Assembly: GCA_938039765.1 (NCBI GenBank)
Contig: CALHTV010000107.1
Span: 1-5,253, forward strand
DNA length: 5,253 nucleotides
From: an uncultured Dictyoglomus sp.
GTDB lineage: Bacteria > Dictyoglomota > Dictyoglomia > Dictyoglomales > Dictyoglomaceae
Reading direction: 5' to 3'
Below the pieces are notes generated by a model that was not told where the DNA came from, ran no database searches, and saw only the letters and a program-made list of their open reading frames with translations. Position 1 is the stretch's first letter. Every line of letters starts with the position of its first letter. Made by a program: the position numbers and the translations under genes. This document shows, piece after piece, positions 1-5,253 of this stretch.

Positions 1-1
1 A

Positions 2-514
2 AAGGTAAAGTTTATAATTTTCTTTAGATATATTCTTTCTTCTTTTATATTATTTTTATTTTCGCTTATTTTTGTTCTTCTATTTTTGGTTTTACAGACT
101 TTTACTAGATTTTATTATGAAGAGAAAATTGGAGAGGTATATACTGTAAAAAATAATGGTGAGATAAATATAAGTTTTGTTGATTTAAAGAATAATAAAA
201 GATACTTTTTTAAGATTAATGGAGATCAATGGGTAATTGAAGGAGAAATTATTGTTTTTGATAAGTGGCTTAGATGGCTTGGAGCAAAAAGCTATTATAG
301 AATAGTGAGATTTTCTGGGAGGTTTTTAGAAGGAAAAGAAGGGATTGTAAAATATTATGAGATAAATTCAAGAAGTGATTTTTGGGAATTTGTTTTGAAG
401 AATTTTGATCGACTGCCTTTTATAGACACCGCTTATGGAATTTCTGCTTTTCAATATCCGGGATATAAATATGATGTATATATAAGTGATTTAGGTTTTG
501 TTATAAGAAGGTAA
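2..514 (+). CDS. Small single-pass membrane protein of unknown function (5' end outside window)
   Basis: Function unknown. The frame is open from base 2 to the TAA at 512-514 (170 codons) with no ATG or GTG, so the gene most likely starts left of the window. The TTG at 86 is a possible start but would cut the membrane segment in two and has no Shine-Dalgarno site. Counting from base 2, residues 4-32 are one long hydrophobic stretch (Phe/Leu/Ile), followed by a soluble part of about 135 residues rich in beta-forming and aromatic residues. Blocks that look conserved are GDQW (74-77), WLRWLG followed by YYRIVRFSGRF (about 89-108), and LPFIDTAYG near 138-146. From memory, the same blocks occur in small proteobacterial proteins that databases label 'multidrug efflux/transporter'. 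With one membrane helix it cannot be a transporter by itself, and that label should not be passed on. Probable topology: N-terminus inside, soluble domain outside. Confidence 0.72.
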   Translation, partial: KVKFIIFFRYILSSFILFLFSLIFVLLFLVLQTFTRFYYEEKIGEVYTVKNNGEINISFVDLKNNKRYFFKINGDQWVIEGEIIVFDKWLRWLGAKSYYRIVRFSGRFLEGKEGIVKYYEINSRSDFWEFVLKNFDRLPFIDTAYGISAFQYPGYKYDVYISDLGFVIRR

Positions 515-621
515 CTTGACGATTAAAAATGTTAATGATAAGTTTATAAATAAGATAAGTTGATGATAGGTATGAGCTTATTGTAAAAGTTAAATTTTGT
601 TATGAAATTGGAGGTCAAAAG

Positions 622-1062
622 ATGAGTAAAGCTGAAAAAGCTGTTGAAACCTTTAAAAAGGGGTATAATTGTTCTCAATCAGTCTTTTCTACATATGCTG
701 AGGATTTTAATTTAAACAAAGATCTTGCTCTTCTTATAGGAAGTGGACTTGGAGGAGGAGTGGGAAGAACAGGAAGAATTTGTGGGGCTGTATCTGGAGC
801 AGTTCTTGTATTAGGTTTGAAATATGGTTTCTTTAAAGAGGAAGAGATAAATTCAGGAAAAGAAAGGGTATATGGAAAAGTTAAGGAATTTCTTAAAAAA
901 TTTGAAGAGGTCCATGGTTCAATTGATTGTGTTGATCTATTAGGAGGGGTTAATATAGGAACAGAGGAAGGTTTAAAGAAGGCTAAAGAGGAAAATCTAT
1001 TTGGGACTATTTGTCCTAAGTATGTGGAAAATGCTTGCAAAATCTTAGAGGAGATGCTTTAA
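622..1062 (+). CDS. C_GCAxxG_C_C family putative redox-active protein
   Basis: A complete 146-residue protein matching the C_GCAxxG_C_C family (PF09719/TIGR01909 type, usually about 140 residues) in length and motif order. The first cysteine is C17 in GYNCSQSVF. A glycine-rich loop (residues 40-51) leads into the signature CGAVSG at 54-59, followed by LGLKYG. Further cysteines are C103 in IDCVDLLG, C131 in TICPKYV and C139 near the C-terminus. The family is thought to be redox-active or metal-binding because these cysteines are invariant; no reaction is established, and members often sit near transporter genes. There is no signal peptide or membrane helix, so it is cytoplasmic. The ATG start is supported by GGAGGT at 610-615, 6 nt upstream. 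It lies 107 bp after the membrane-protein gene and converges on the secreted-protein gene. I see no convincing promoter or terminator of its own. Confidence 0.9.
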   Translation: MSKAEKAVETFKKGYNCSQSVFSTYAEDFNLNKDLALLIGSGLGGGVGRTGRICGAVSGAVLVLGLKYGFFKEEEINSGKERVYGKVKEFLKKFEEVHGSIDCVDLLGGVNIGTEEGLKKAKEENLFGTICPKYVENACKILEEML

Positions 1063-1080
1063 ATATTTCCTATTTTTTCA

Positions 1081-1095
1081 GGAAGGGAGAAACCC
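1081..1095. repeat. Inverted repeat flanking the secreted-protein gene, left copy
   Basis: GGAAGGGAGAAACCC, the reverse complement (14 of 15 bases) of the copy at 1661-1675. It lies 45 bp beyond the stop codon of the minus-strand gene, in what would be its 3' untranslated region. With the next four bases included the match is 17 of 19. Confidence 0.6.
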
Positions 1096-1133
1096 TAAAT
1101 ATATTATTCTAAGAGTCACCTAGGATTACCATA

Positions 1134-1159
1134 AGCTACATTATTTAGCTACATCATCT
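1134..1159. repeat. Imperfect 13-bp tandem duplication at a gene end
   Basis: Two adjacent 13-nt units, AGCTACATTATTT (1134-1146) and AGCTACATCATCT (1147-1159), agree at 11 of 13 bases. The pair covers the last codons and the stop of the minus-strand secreted-protein gene. Confidence 0.45.
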
Positions 1160-1647
1160 AAGTCACACCAATCTGTTGAATCTACACCCTTCCATTTAAT
1201 TACTGTCATACCCTCTTGCACTTTAATTAAAATATCACAATCCCCATAATTTTTACCGCCAAAGGTTCCCCTTTCTCTTAAATGTAGTCCTATTTGTTTC
1301 CCGTTATATTGGGATAAATTTATTGTTTGAAAGTTACAATAATTGAAATGTTCCCCTACAGGATAACCATATCCTTTTAAATGTAAAACCATTAAGGATT
1401 TCCATGTTCCATCAGTTTTTCTTTCCATCACCTCTAATGGAACGTTCATAGAATCATATCTTGTCAAATAATAAACCTTATAATGCGCTGAATCTATTTT
1501 AACCTCAACGTAATCACCGTTATGAAGAAAAAGAGCTCCTTTGTATGGGAAAGCTTCACCGTCAAAATTCTTATTTGTAAAAGTAGCGGCAAAGGTTAAA
1601 ACTAACAAGGCGGAAAATATGAGGGAAAACTTAAATAATTTTTTCAT
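1141..1647 (-). CDS. Small secreted protein of unknown family
   Basis: A 168-residue protein of no family I recognise. It has a clear Sec signal peptide: Lys at 2, 3 and 6, a hydrophobic core at residues 7-19, and a likely signal peptidase I site after A20 or A21. There is no lipobox cysteine, so it should be released outside the cell or into a periplasm. The mature part (about 147 residues) is rich in Tyr, Gly and beta-branched residues and reads as an all-beta fold, with strand-like segments around 44-51, 56-62, 69-76, 85-91 and 117-125. It has three cysteines (C104, C137, C161), so at most one disulfide plus one free thiol. The ATG at 1645-1647 follows GGAGG closely (4-nt gap). It is transcribed divergently from the glycoside hydrolase operon. 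A carbohydrate-binding or surface role is possible from the context, but nothing in the sequence proves it. Confidence 0.85.
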   Translation of the reverse strand: MKKLFKFSLIFSALLVLTFAATFTNKNFDGEAFPYKGALFLHNGDYVEVKIDSAHYKVYYLTRYDSMNVPLEVMERKTDGTWKSLMVLHLKGYGYPVGEHFNYCNFQTINLSQYNGKQIGLHLRERGTFGGKNYGDCDILIKVQEGMTVIKWKGVDSTDWCDLDDVAK

Positions 1648-1650
1648 TTT

Positions 1651-1657
1651 TCCTCCT
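1651..1657 (-). promoter_or_regulatory. Ribosome binding site of the secreted-protein gene
   Basis: The minus strand reads AGGAGGA just before AAAATG. The match to the 16S anti-Shine-Dalgarno is strong but the gap to the ATG is short. It fixes the start at 1647, which agrees with the signal peptide beginning at that methionine. Confidence 0.75.
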
Positions 1658-1660
1658 TTT

Positions 1661-1675
1661 GGGTTTCTCTCTTCC
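1661..1675. repeat. Inverted repeat flanking the secreted-protein gene, right copy
   Basis: The plus strand reads GGGTTTCTCTCTTCC; the minus strand is GGAAGAGAGAAACCC. It sits between the predicted transcription start (near 1679) and the ribosome site of the minus-strand gene, so it would form the first part of the mRNA leader. It pairs with the copy at 1081-1095 apart from one mismatch. Confidence 0.6.
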
Positions 1676-1685
1676 CTTATTAAAA

Positions 1686-1713
1686 ATTATTTCACTGATT
1701 TTTAAGAAGTCAA
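1686..1713 (-). promoter_or_regulatory. Promoter of the secreted-protein gene
   Basis: On the minus strand, TTGACT (1713-1708, 5 of 6 to the sigma-A -35 consensus) is followed after 16 nt by AATAAT (1691-1686, 5 of 6 to TATAAT). Transcription would start near 1679, giving a leader of about 32 nt that contains the GGAGG ribosome site. This is the best promoter in the window. Confidence 0.6.
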
Positions 1714-1719
1714 TGTTTT

Positions 1720-1740
1720 TTATAAAGATTAAGTTTATAA
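1720..1740. promoter_or_regulatory. Inverted repeat over the melA -10, candidate operator
   Basis: TTATAAA (1720-1726) and TTTATAA (1734-1740) form a perfect 7-bp inverted repeat with a 7-nt spacer. The right half covers most of the -10 hexamer, which is where a repressor would block RNA polymerase. The arms are pure A/T in an AT-rich genome, so chance is a real possibility, and no regulator gene is present to link it to. Confidence 0.25.
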
Positions 1741-1741
1741 T
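1736..1741 (+). promoter_or_regulatory. Probable -10 element of the melA-GH127 operon promoter
   Basis: A perfect TATAAT lies 51 bp upstream of the melA start codon. At the usual 17-nt distance the -35 position (about 1713-1718, ATGTTT) is a poor match to TTGACA. The promoter may therefore be weak or depend on an activator. Transcription would start near 1748. The weak -35 abuts the -35 of the divergent promoter. Confidence 0.45.
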
Positions 1742-1792
1742 ATTTTTGTAATGGGATATGTTTAAAATTAACTATTAGGGGGAATATAGTCT

Positions 1793-3109
1793 ATGCTTAA
1801 AATTACTATTATAGGAGCAGGAAGTGGGGTTTTTACAAGAAATTTAGTAAGGGATATCTTATGGTATCCGGAGTTAAGAGATTCCACAATAATGCTCATG
1901 GATATTGATAGTATTAGGCTTGAATTTATGAGAAAAGCTTTACAGAGGCTTATAGATCAGGAAAAATATACTACTGAGCTTCAAGCCACAACTGATAGGA
2001 AGGAAGCATTAAAGGGAGCCAAATATGTAATTATTACAATACAGGTTGGGGGATTAAAACCCTTTGAGCATGATATTTATATTCCTCTAAAATATGGTGT
2101 AAAGCAAGCTGTTGGCGATACAATAGGACCAGGTGGAGTTTTCAGAGCTCTTAGGACAATACCAGTTTTACTTGATATTGCAAAGGATATGGAAGAACTT
2201 TGTCCTGATGCTCTTTTGATTAACTATGTGAATCCTATGGCAATGAATTGTTGGGCTTTAAATAAAGCAACTAATATAAAAAGTGTTGGACTTTGTCATA
2301 GTATTCAAGGGACTGCCGAGTTTTTAGCAAAAATCATTGGGGCAAAAATAGAAGAGGTTTCATACTTATGTGCTGGTATAAATCACATGGCTTGGTTTTT
2401 AAAATTTGAATGGAAGGGCAAGGATGCTTACCCTCTTATAAGAGAAAAAGCAAAAGATCCTGAAATATATACTCAAGATGTTACTAAATTTGAGATATTA
2501 AAGCATTTTGGATATTATGTTTCAGAATCGAGTTTTCATATGTCTGAATATGTCCCATATTTTAGAAAGAGCGATGAGTGGATAAATAAGATCCATAGAA
2601 CTCATTCATGGCACAAAGATTACTATAATGGAATGTATCTACACTGTTGCTTAGATGCAGCAAAAACTCTACTTGAAGATTTGAAGAAAATGGCAGAGGC
2701 AGAATATATAGATCCAAGAAGAAGTAATGAATATTGTGCAACTATTATCCATTCCATAGAGACAAATACTCCAAATGTAATATATGGTAACGTAGAAAAT
2801 AAAAATCTAATTACAAATTTGCCAGAAGGATGCTGTGTTGAAGTACCATGCTTGGTTGATAAAAATGGAATCCAACCAACCCATATAGGAGATTTACCCC
2901 CTCAACTTGCAGCTTTGAATAGAACTAACATAAATGTACAAGAACTTGCTGTATATGCAGCTTTAACAGGTGATAAAGAAGCAGCTTATCATGCAATTAT
3001 GATGGATCCTCTTACAAGTGCTGTTTTGGATTTGGACCGGATACGAAAAATGGTGGATGAAATGTTTGAGGCAGAAAAGGAATGGTTACCCGAAAGATTT
3101 TATAAGTAA
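1793..3109 (+). CDS. melA: GH4 alpha-galactosidase, MelA type
   Basis: Removes terminal alpha-D-galactose from melibiose, raffinose-type and related galactosides. GH4 enzymes use NAD+ and a divalent metal (usually Mn2+) in a redox-assisted mechanism. The 438-residue protein is near the usual MelA length (about 450) and appears complete. The Rossmann motif GAGSG is at 8-12, with acidic D37 at the end of the second strand for the NAD ribose. DTIGPGGVFRALRTIP is at 109-124 and NYVNPMAMN at 144-152. C168 in GLCHSIQGT and H198 in CAGINHMA match the family's metal ligands. The CHS motif points to alpha-galactosidase, not the CHEV (alpha-glucosidase) or CNVP (6-phospho-beta-glucosidase) subgroups. 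The tyrosines in GYYVSESS (240-247) are candidates for the catalytic base. The C-terminal NLPEGCCVEVPCLVD block closely resembles E. coli MelA. There is no signal peptide, so it is cytoplasmic. The ribosome site AGGGGG (1777-1782) is 10 nt from the ATG. It is the first gene of an operon with the GH127 gene 27 bp downstream. Confidence 0.95.
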   Translation: MLKITIIGAGSGVFTRNLVRDILWYPELRDSTIMLMDIDSIRLEFMRKALQRLIDQEKYTTELQATTDRKEALKGAKYVIITIQVGGLKPFEHDIYIPLKYGVKQAVGDTIGPGGVFRALRTIPVLLDIAKDMEELCPDALLINYVNPMAMNCWALNKATNIKSVGLCHSIQGTAEFLAKIIGAKIEEVSYLCAGINHMAWFLKFEWKGKDAYPLIREKAKDPEIYTQDVTKFEILKHFGYYVSESSFHMSEYVPYFRKSDEWINKIHRTHSWHKDYYNGMYLHCCLDAAKTLLEDLKKMAEAEYIDPRRSNEYCATIIHSIETNTPNVIYGNVENKNLITNLPEGCCVEVPCLVDKNGIQPTHIGDLPPQLAALNRTNINVQELAVYAALTGDKEAAYHAIMMDPLTSAVLDLDRIRKMVDEMFEAEKEWLPERFYK

Positions 3110-3123
3110 AACAGATAGAGAGG

Positions 3124-3130
3124 AAGGAGG
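3124..3130 (+). promoter_or_regulatory. Ribosome binding site of the GH127 gene
   Basis: AAGGAGG, a full Shine-Dalgarno match 6 nt before the ATG at 3137, in the 27-bp gap after melA. There is no room for a separate promoter or terminator in the gap, which supports co-transcription. Confidence 0.85.
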
Positions 3131-3136
3131 AAGTTT

Positions 3137-4990
3137 ATGAACCGTGCTTTTGTTATTGATACTTCTAATAGTCCATATTCTAAACTTCATCCTGTTTCTA
3201 TTTCCTCTGTGAAATTTACTGATGGACTTTTAGCAGAAAGAGTAAAAGTTGTTAGAGAAGTAACAATACCGACACAATATGAACTTTTAGAGCAAACCCA
3301 GAGGATAAATAATTTTAGGAGGGCGAGTGGAAAAATTCAAGGGGATTATTTTGGATTTTTCTTCAATGATACCGATGTGTATAAATGGATAGAAGCAGCT
3401 TCTTTTTCTCTCATGTCCGAAAGAGATGAGAAATTAGAAAAACTTTTGGATGATGTCATTGAAGAGATAAAACTTGCTCAAGATGAAGATGGATATCTTG
3501 ATACTTATTTTACTTTTGATAGGAGAAAGGATCGTTGGACAAATCTTAAAGATATGCATGAGCTTTATTGTGCAGGTCATTTGATTCAGGCAGGAATAGC
3601 TCACCATAGAGCAACAGGGAAAAGAAATCTTTTAGATATTGCCATTAAATTTGCAGATCATATAGACTCAGTTTTTGGGCCAGGAAAAAGAGAAGGCACT
3701 TCGGGACATCCCGAAGTAGAAATGGCATTAGTAGAGTTATATAGGGAAACAAGAAATTATAAATACTTATCACTGGCAAAGTTTTTTATAGACGAAAGAG
3801 GAAAAGGTTTGGTAGGAGGAGAGCTATATCATATTGACCATAAACCCTTTAGGGAGTTAGATGAAATTGTGGGGCATGCAGTAAGATCTCTTTATTTAAA
3901 CTGTGGAGCAACAGACCTATTTATAGAAACAGGAGAACTTTCTCTTTTAAATGCTTTAGAAAGACTATGGCATAATTTTGTGGAAAGAAAAATGTATATA
4001 ACAGGTGGAGCTGGATCAAGATATGAAGGAGAAGCCTTTGGAGAGGAATATGAATTACCTAATGAAACTGCTTATGCAGAAACTTGTGCTGCTATAGCAA
4101 ACTTTATGTGGAATTATAGAATGCTTCTTGCTTCCTGTGAAGGAAGATTTGGAGATATAATGGAACTTGTCTTATATAATGGTCTTCTTTCTGGAATCTC
4201 TTTAGATGGAAAAGAATATTTCTATGTGAATCCTCTTGCTGATAGTGGGAAAAACAGAAGACAAAAATGGTTTGCCTGTGCCTGTTGTCCTCCCAATATT
4301 GCAAGATTAATTGCAAGTCTTCCTGGATATATATACTCAACCTCTTTTGATGGAATTTGGGTGCATCTTTATACTTCTAATATTGCCCGTATAGATTGGG
4401 ATGGAAGAGAAATAGAGCTTGAGGTTAAAACTCGATATCCTTGGGATGGTCTAATAGAATTTTATATCAATACTGATGGAGAATATATTATTTTTCTTAG
4501 AATTCCTAATTGGTGTAAGAGATATTCTTTATTCATAAATGACCAAGAAATTTCTACCAATATAGTTAATGGGTATGTTAAAGTAGAAAGGCTATGGAAG
4601 AAGGGAGATATTCTAAAGTTAAATCTTATTATGGAACCTGAATTTATAGTTTCTAATCCAAAAGTTATTAATAATATAGGAAGAGTAGCTATCAAAAGAG
4701 GTCCAATAGTTTATTGTTTAGAGCAGACTGATAATCCCTTTAGCGTATGTGATCTTGAGGTATTTACTGATTCTTTGCTAACTTCTTCCTTTGAGCCAAT
4801 TTTAGGTGGGGTTGTAGTAATTAAGGGTAAAGGAAGTATTGTAGATACAAATATTTGGAAGAGAAATTTATATGCTCCATTGAAAGATATAAATGCCAAG
4901 AGAAAAGAAGTAGAATTTACTGCTATTCCATACTTTACTTGGGCCAATAGAGAGCCTGGCCCTATGGAGGTATGGATAAGGAAGGTATGA
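3137..4990 (+). CDS. GH127 (DUF1680) beta-L-arabinofuranosidase-type glycoside hydrolase
   Basis: Likely a retaining hydrolase of terminal beta-L-arabinofuranosides, as in HypBA1 of Bifidobacterium longum. GH127 uses a zinc-bound cysteine as nucleophile. The 617-residue protein is slightly short for the family (about 640-660) but complete. Residues up to roughly 400 form the helical (alpha/alpha)6 barrel; the rest is beta-rich. Catalytic residues line up with HypBA1 by motif and spacing. E315 and C317 in AYAETCAA match zinc ligands E338/C340. C383 and C384 in CACCPPN match C417 (nucleophile) and C418. E299 in GEAF is 16 residues before E315, matching acid/base E322, and E343 in IMELVLYN matches E366. 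There is no signal peptide, so it is cytoplasmic and works on imported oligosaccharides. It is co-transcribed with melA and ends at a strong terminator. GH127 also includes an aceric acid hydrolase, so the exact sugar is not certain. Confidence 0.92.
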   Translation: MNRAFVIDTSNSPYSKLHPVSISSVKFTDGLLAERVKVVREVTIPTQYELLEQTQRINNFRRASGKIQGDYFGFFFNDTDVYKWIEAASFSLMSERDEKLEKLLDDVIEEIKLAQDEDGYLDTYFTFDRRKDRWTNLKDMHELYCAGHLIQAGIAHHRATGKRNLLDIAIKFADHIDSVFGPGKREGTSGHPEVEMALVELYRETRNYKYLSLAKFFIDERGKGLVGGELYHIDHKPFRELDEIVGHAVRSLYLNCGATDLFIETGELSLLNALERLWHNFVERKMYITGGAGSRYEGEAFGEEYELPNETAYAETCAAIANFMWNYRMLLASCEGRFGDIMELVLYNGLLSGISLDGKEYFYVNPLADSGKNRRQKWFACACCPPNIARLIASLPGYIYSTSFDGIWVHLYTSNIARIDWDGREIELEVKTRYPWDGLIEFYINTDGEYIIFLRIPNWCKRYSLFINDQEISTNIVNGYVKVERLWKKGDILKLNLIMEPEFIVSNPKVINNIGRVAIKRGPIVYCLEQTDNPFSVCDLEVFTDSLLTSSFEPILGGVVVIKGKGSIVDTNIWKRNLYAPLKDINAKRKEVEFTAIPYFTWANREPGPMEVWIRKV

Positions 4991-5019
4991 AAATTTTGCT
5001 GAAATAACTTATTAAAAAT

Positions 5020-5060
5020 GGGGGAGAATATTAATCACCATTTATCTCCCCCTTTTTATT
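5020..5060. terminator. Bidirectional Rho-independent terminator
   Basis: GGGGGAGA (5020-5027) pairs perfectly with TCTCCCCC (5045-5052) around a 17-nt loop. On the plus strand the stem is followed by TTTTTATT; on the minus strand it is followed by ATTTTTAAT (from the A-run at 5013-5019). It lies 29 bp after the GH127 stop and 3 bp after the stop of the convergent minus-strand gene, so it can end transcription from both sides. Confidence 0.88.
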
Positions 5061-5253
5061 TGTAAGATATTAAGTTCCAATTGTTGCCTTCTTTTTTAAA
5101 AGTTGCAATTATGGGTTCATATTGCCAGAGACCATTACTGTTTCTTGGATTTACTCTTATTTTTATTAAATCCTTTTCAATTGTGTACTCTAATACTACA
5201 AAAATTACATCATTTTGTAAGGTATTAGAGAATCTTTTTTTCAATAAAATTAA
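5056..5253 (-). CDS. C-terminal end of an unidentified protein (5' end outside window)
   Basis: The minus-strand frame is open from the right edge to the TAA at 5058-5056 (65 codons), so this is only the C-terminal part of a gene that starts beyond the window. The TTG at 5244-5242 could be read as a start but has no Shine-Dalgarno site. The visible part reads as alternating strands (DVIFVVLEYTIE, LIKIRVN, EPIIATFKK) ending in GNNWNLISYK. That pattern of strands closing on W-x-L-I-S resembles the end of small NTF2-like or lipoprotein-type domains, but this is a weak resemblance and no function can be given. Its placement right against a terminator stem that works on the minus strand supports it being a real gene end. 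Confidence 0.6.
   Translation of the reverse strand, partial: LILLKKRFSNTLQNDVIFVVLEYTIEKDLIKIRVNPRNSNGLWQYEPIIATFKKEGNNWNLISYK

Noticed and set aside
516..550. Possible promoter for the C_GCAxxG_C_C gene: TTGACG at 516-521 and TATAAA at 545-550
   Set aside because: The two hexamers are 23 nt apart, too far for one sigma-A promoter, and no good -10 lies at 16-18 nt.
549..582. AATAAG/CTTATT inverted repeat upstream of the C_GCAxxG_C_C gene
   Set aside because: A 6-bp AT-rich stem with a 22-nt loop is expected by chance here; no riboswitch or operator pattern is seen.
675..1040. Open frame of 121 codons on the minus strand, opposite the C_GCAxxG_C_C gene
   Set aside because: It lies wholly within a well-supported gene, its Pro/Ser/Thr-rich translation is typical of an antisense shadow, and it has no ribosome site.
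1067..1084. Hairpin TTCCT/AGGAA with an 8-nt loop after the C_GCAxxG_C_C gene
   Set aside because: The stem is only 5 bp with little GC and has no T-run after it on either strand, so it is not a convincing terminator.
1081..1675. The inverted-repeat-flanked segment as an insertion sequence
   Set aside because: There is no transposase, and no direct target-site repeat lies just outside the two copies; the gene inside encodes a secreted protein.
4104..4947. Three minus-strand open frames of 77-78 codons inside the GH127 gene
   Set aside because: They lie opposite a conserved enzyme, lack ribosome sites and resemble no protein family.
1..5253. CRISPR array, tRNA, rRNA or phage genes
   Set aside because: No regularly spaced repeats, cloverleaf-like sequence, rRNA core motif or phage protein signature was seen on either strand.

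Overview
The window is AT-rich (about one third G+C by eye), with dense gene packing, strong AGA/AGG and ATA codon use, Lys/Glu-rich proteins and good Shine-Dalgarno sites. This suggests a low-GC anaerobic, probably thermophilic bacterium that lives on plant carbohydrates. A Dictyoglomus-like organism or a thermophilic Firmicute would fit, but no rRNA or other marker gene is present, so the assignment is inference.

Left part (1-1140). A small single-pass membrane protein of unknown function enters from the left edge; its reading frame is open to the first bases, so its true start lies outside. About 100 bp later comes a complete gene for a C_GCAxxG_C_C family putative redox protein with all its signature cysteines. 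A minus-strand gene for a small secreted protein of unknown family (1141-1647) converges on it.

Centre and right (1648-4990). A 145-bp divergent promoter region separates the secreted-protein gene from a two-gene glycoside hydrolase operon. The first gene is a MelA-type GH4 alpha-galactosidase (NAD+/metal-dependent). The second is a GH127 (DUF1680) beta-L-arabinofuranosidase-type enzyme that keeps the Glu/Cys zinc site and the nucleophilic cysteine. Neither has a signal peptide, so they should act in the cytoplasm on imported oligosaccharides that carry alpha-galactose and beta-L-arabinofuranose, such as plant glycoprotein or pectin side chains. No transporter or regulator lies in the window.

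Right edge (4991-5253). A strong hairpin with T-runs on both strands ends the operon and also serves a minus-strand gene whose C-terminal 65 codons enter from the right edge.

I do not see a clearly new system. The least explained items are the secreted protein gene, whose transcribed flanks carry a near-perfect inverted repeat, and the membrane protein at the left edge.
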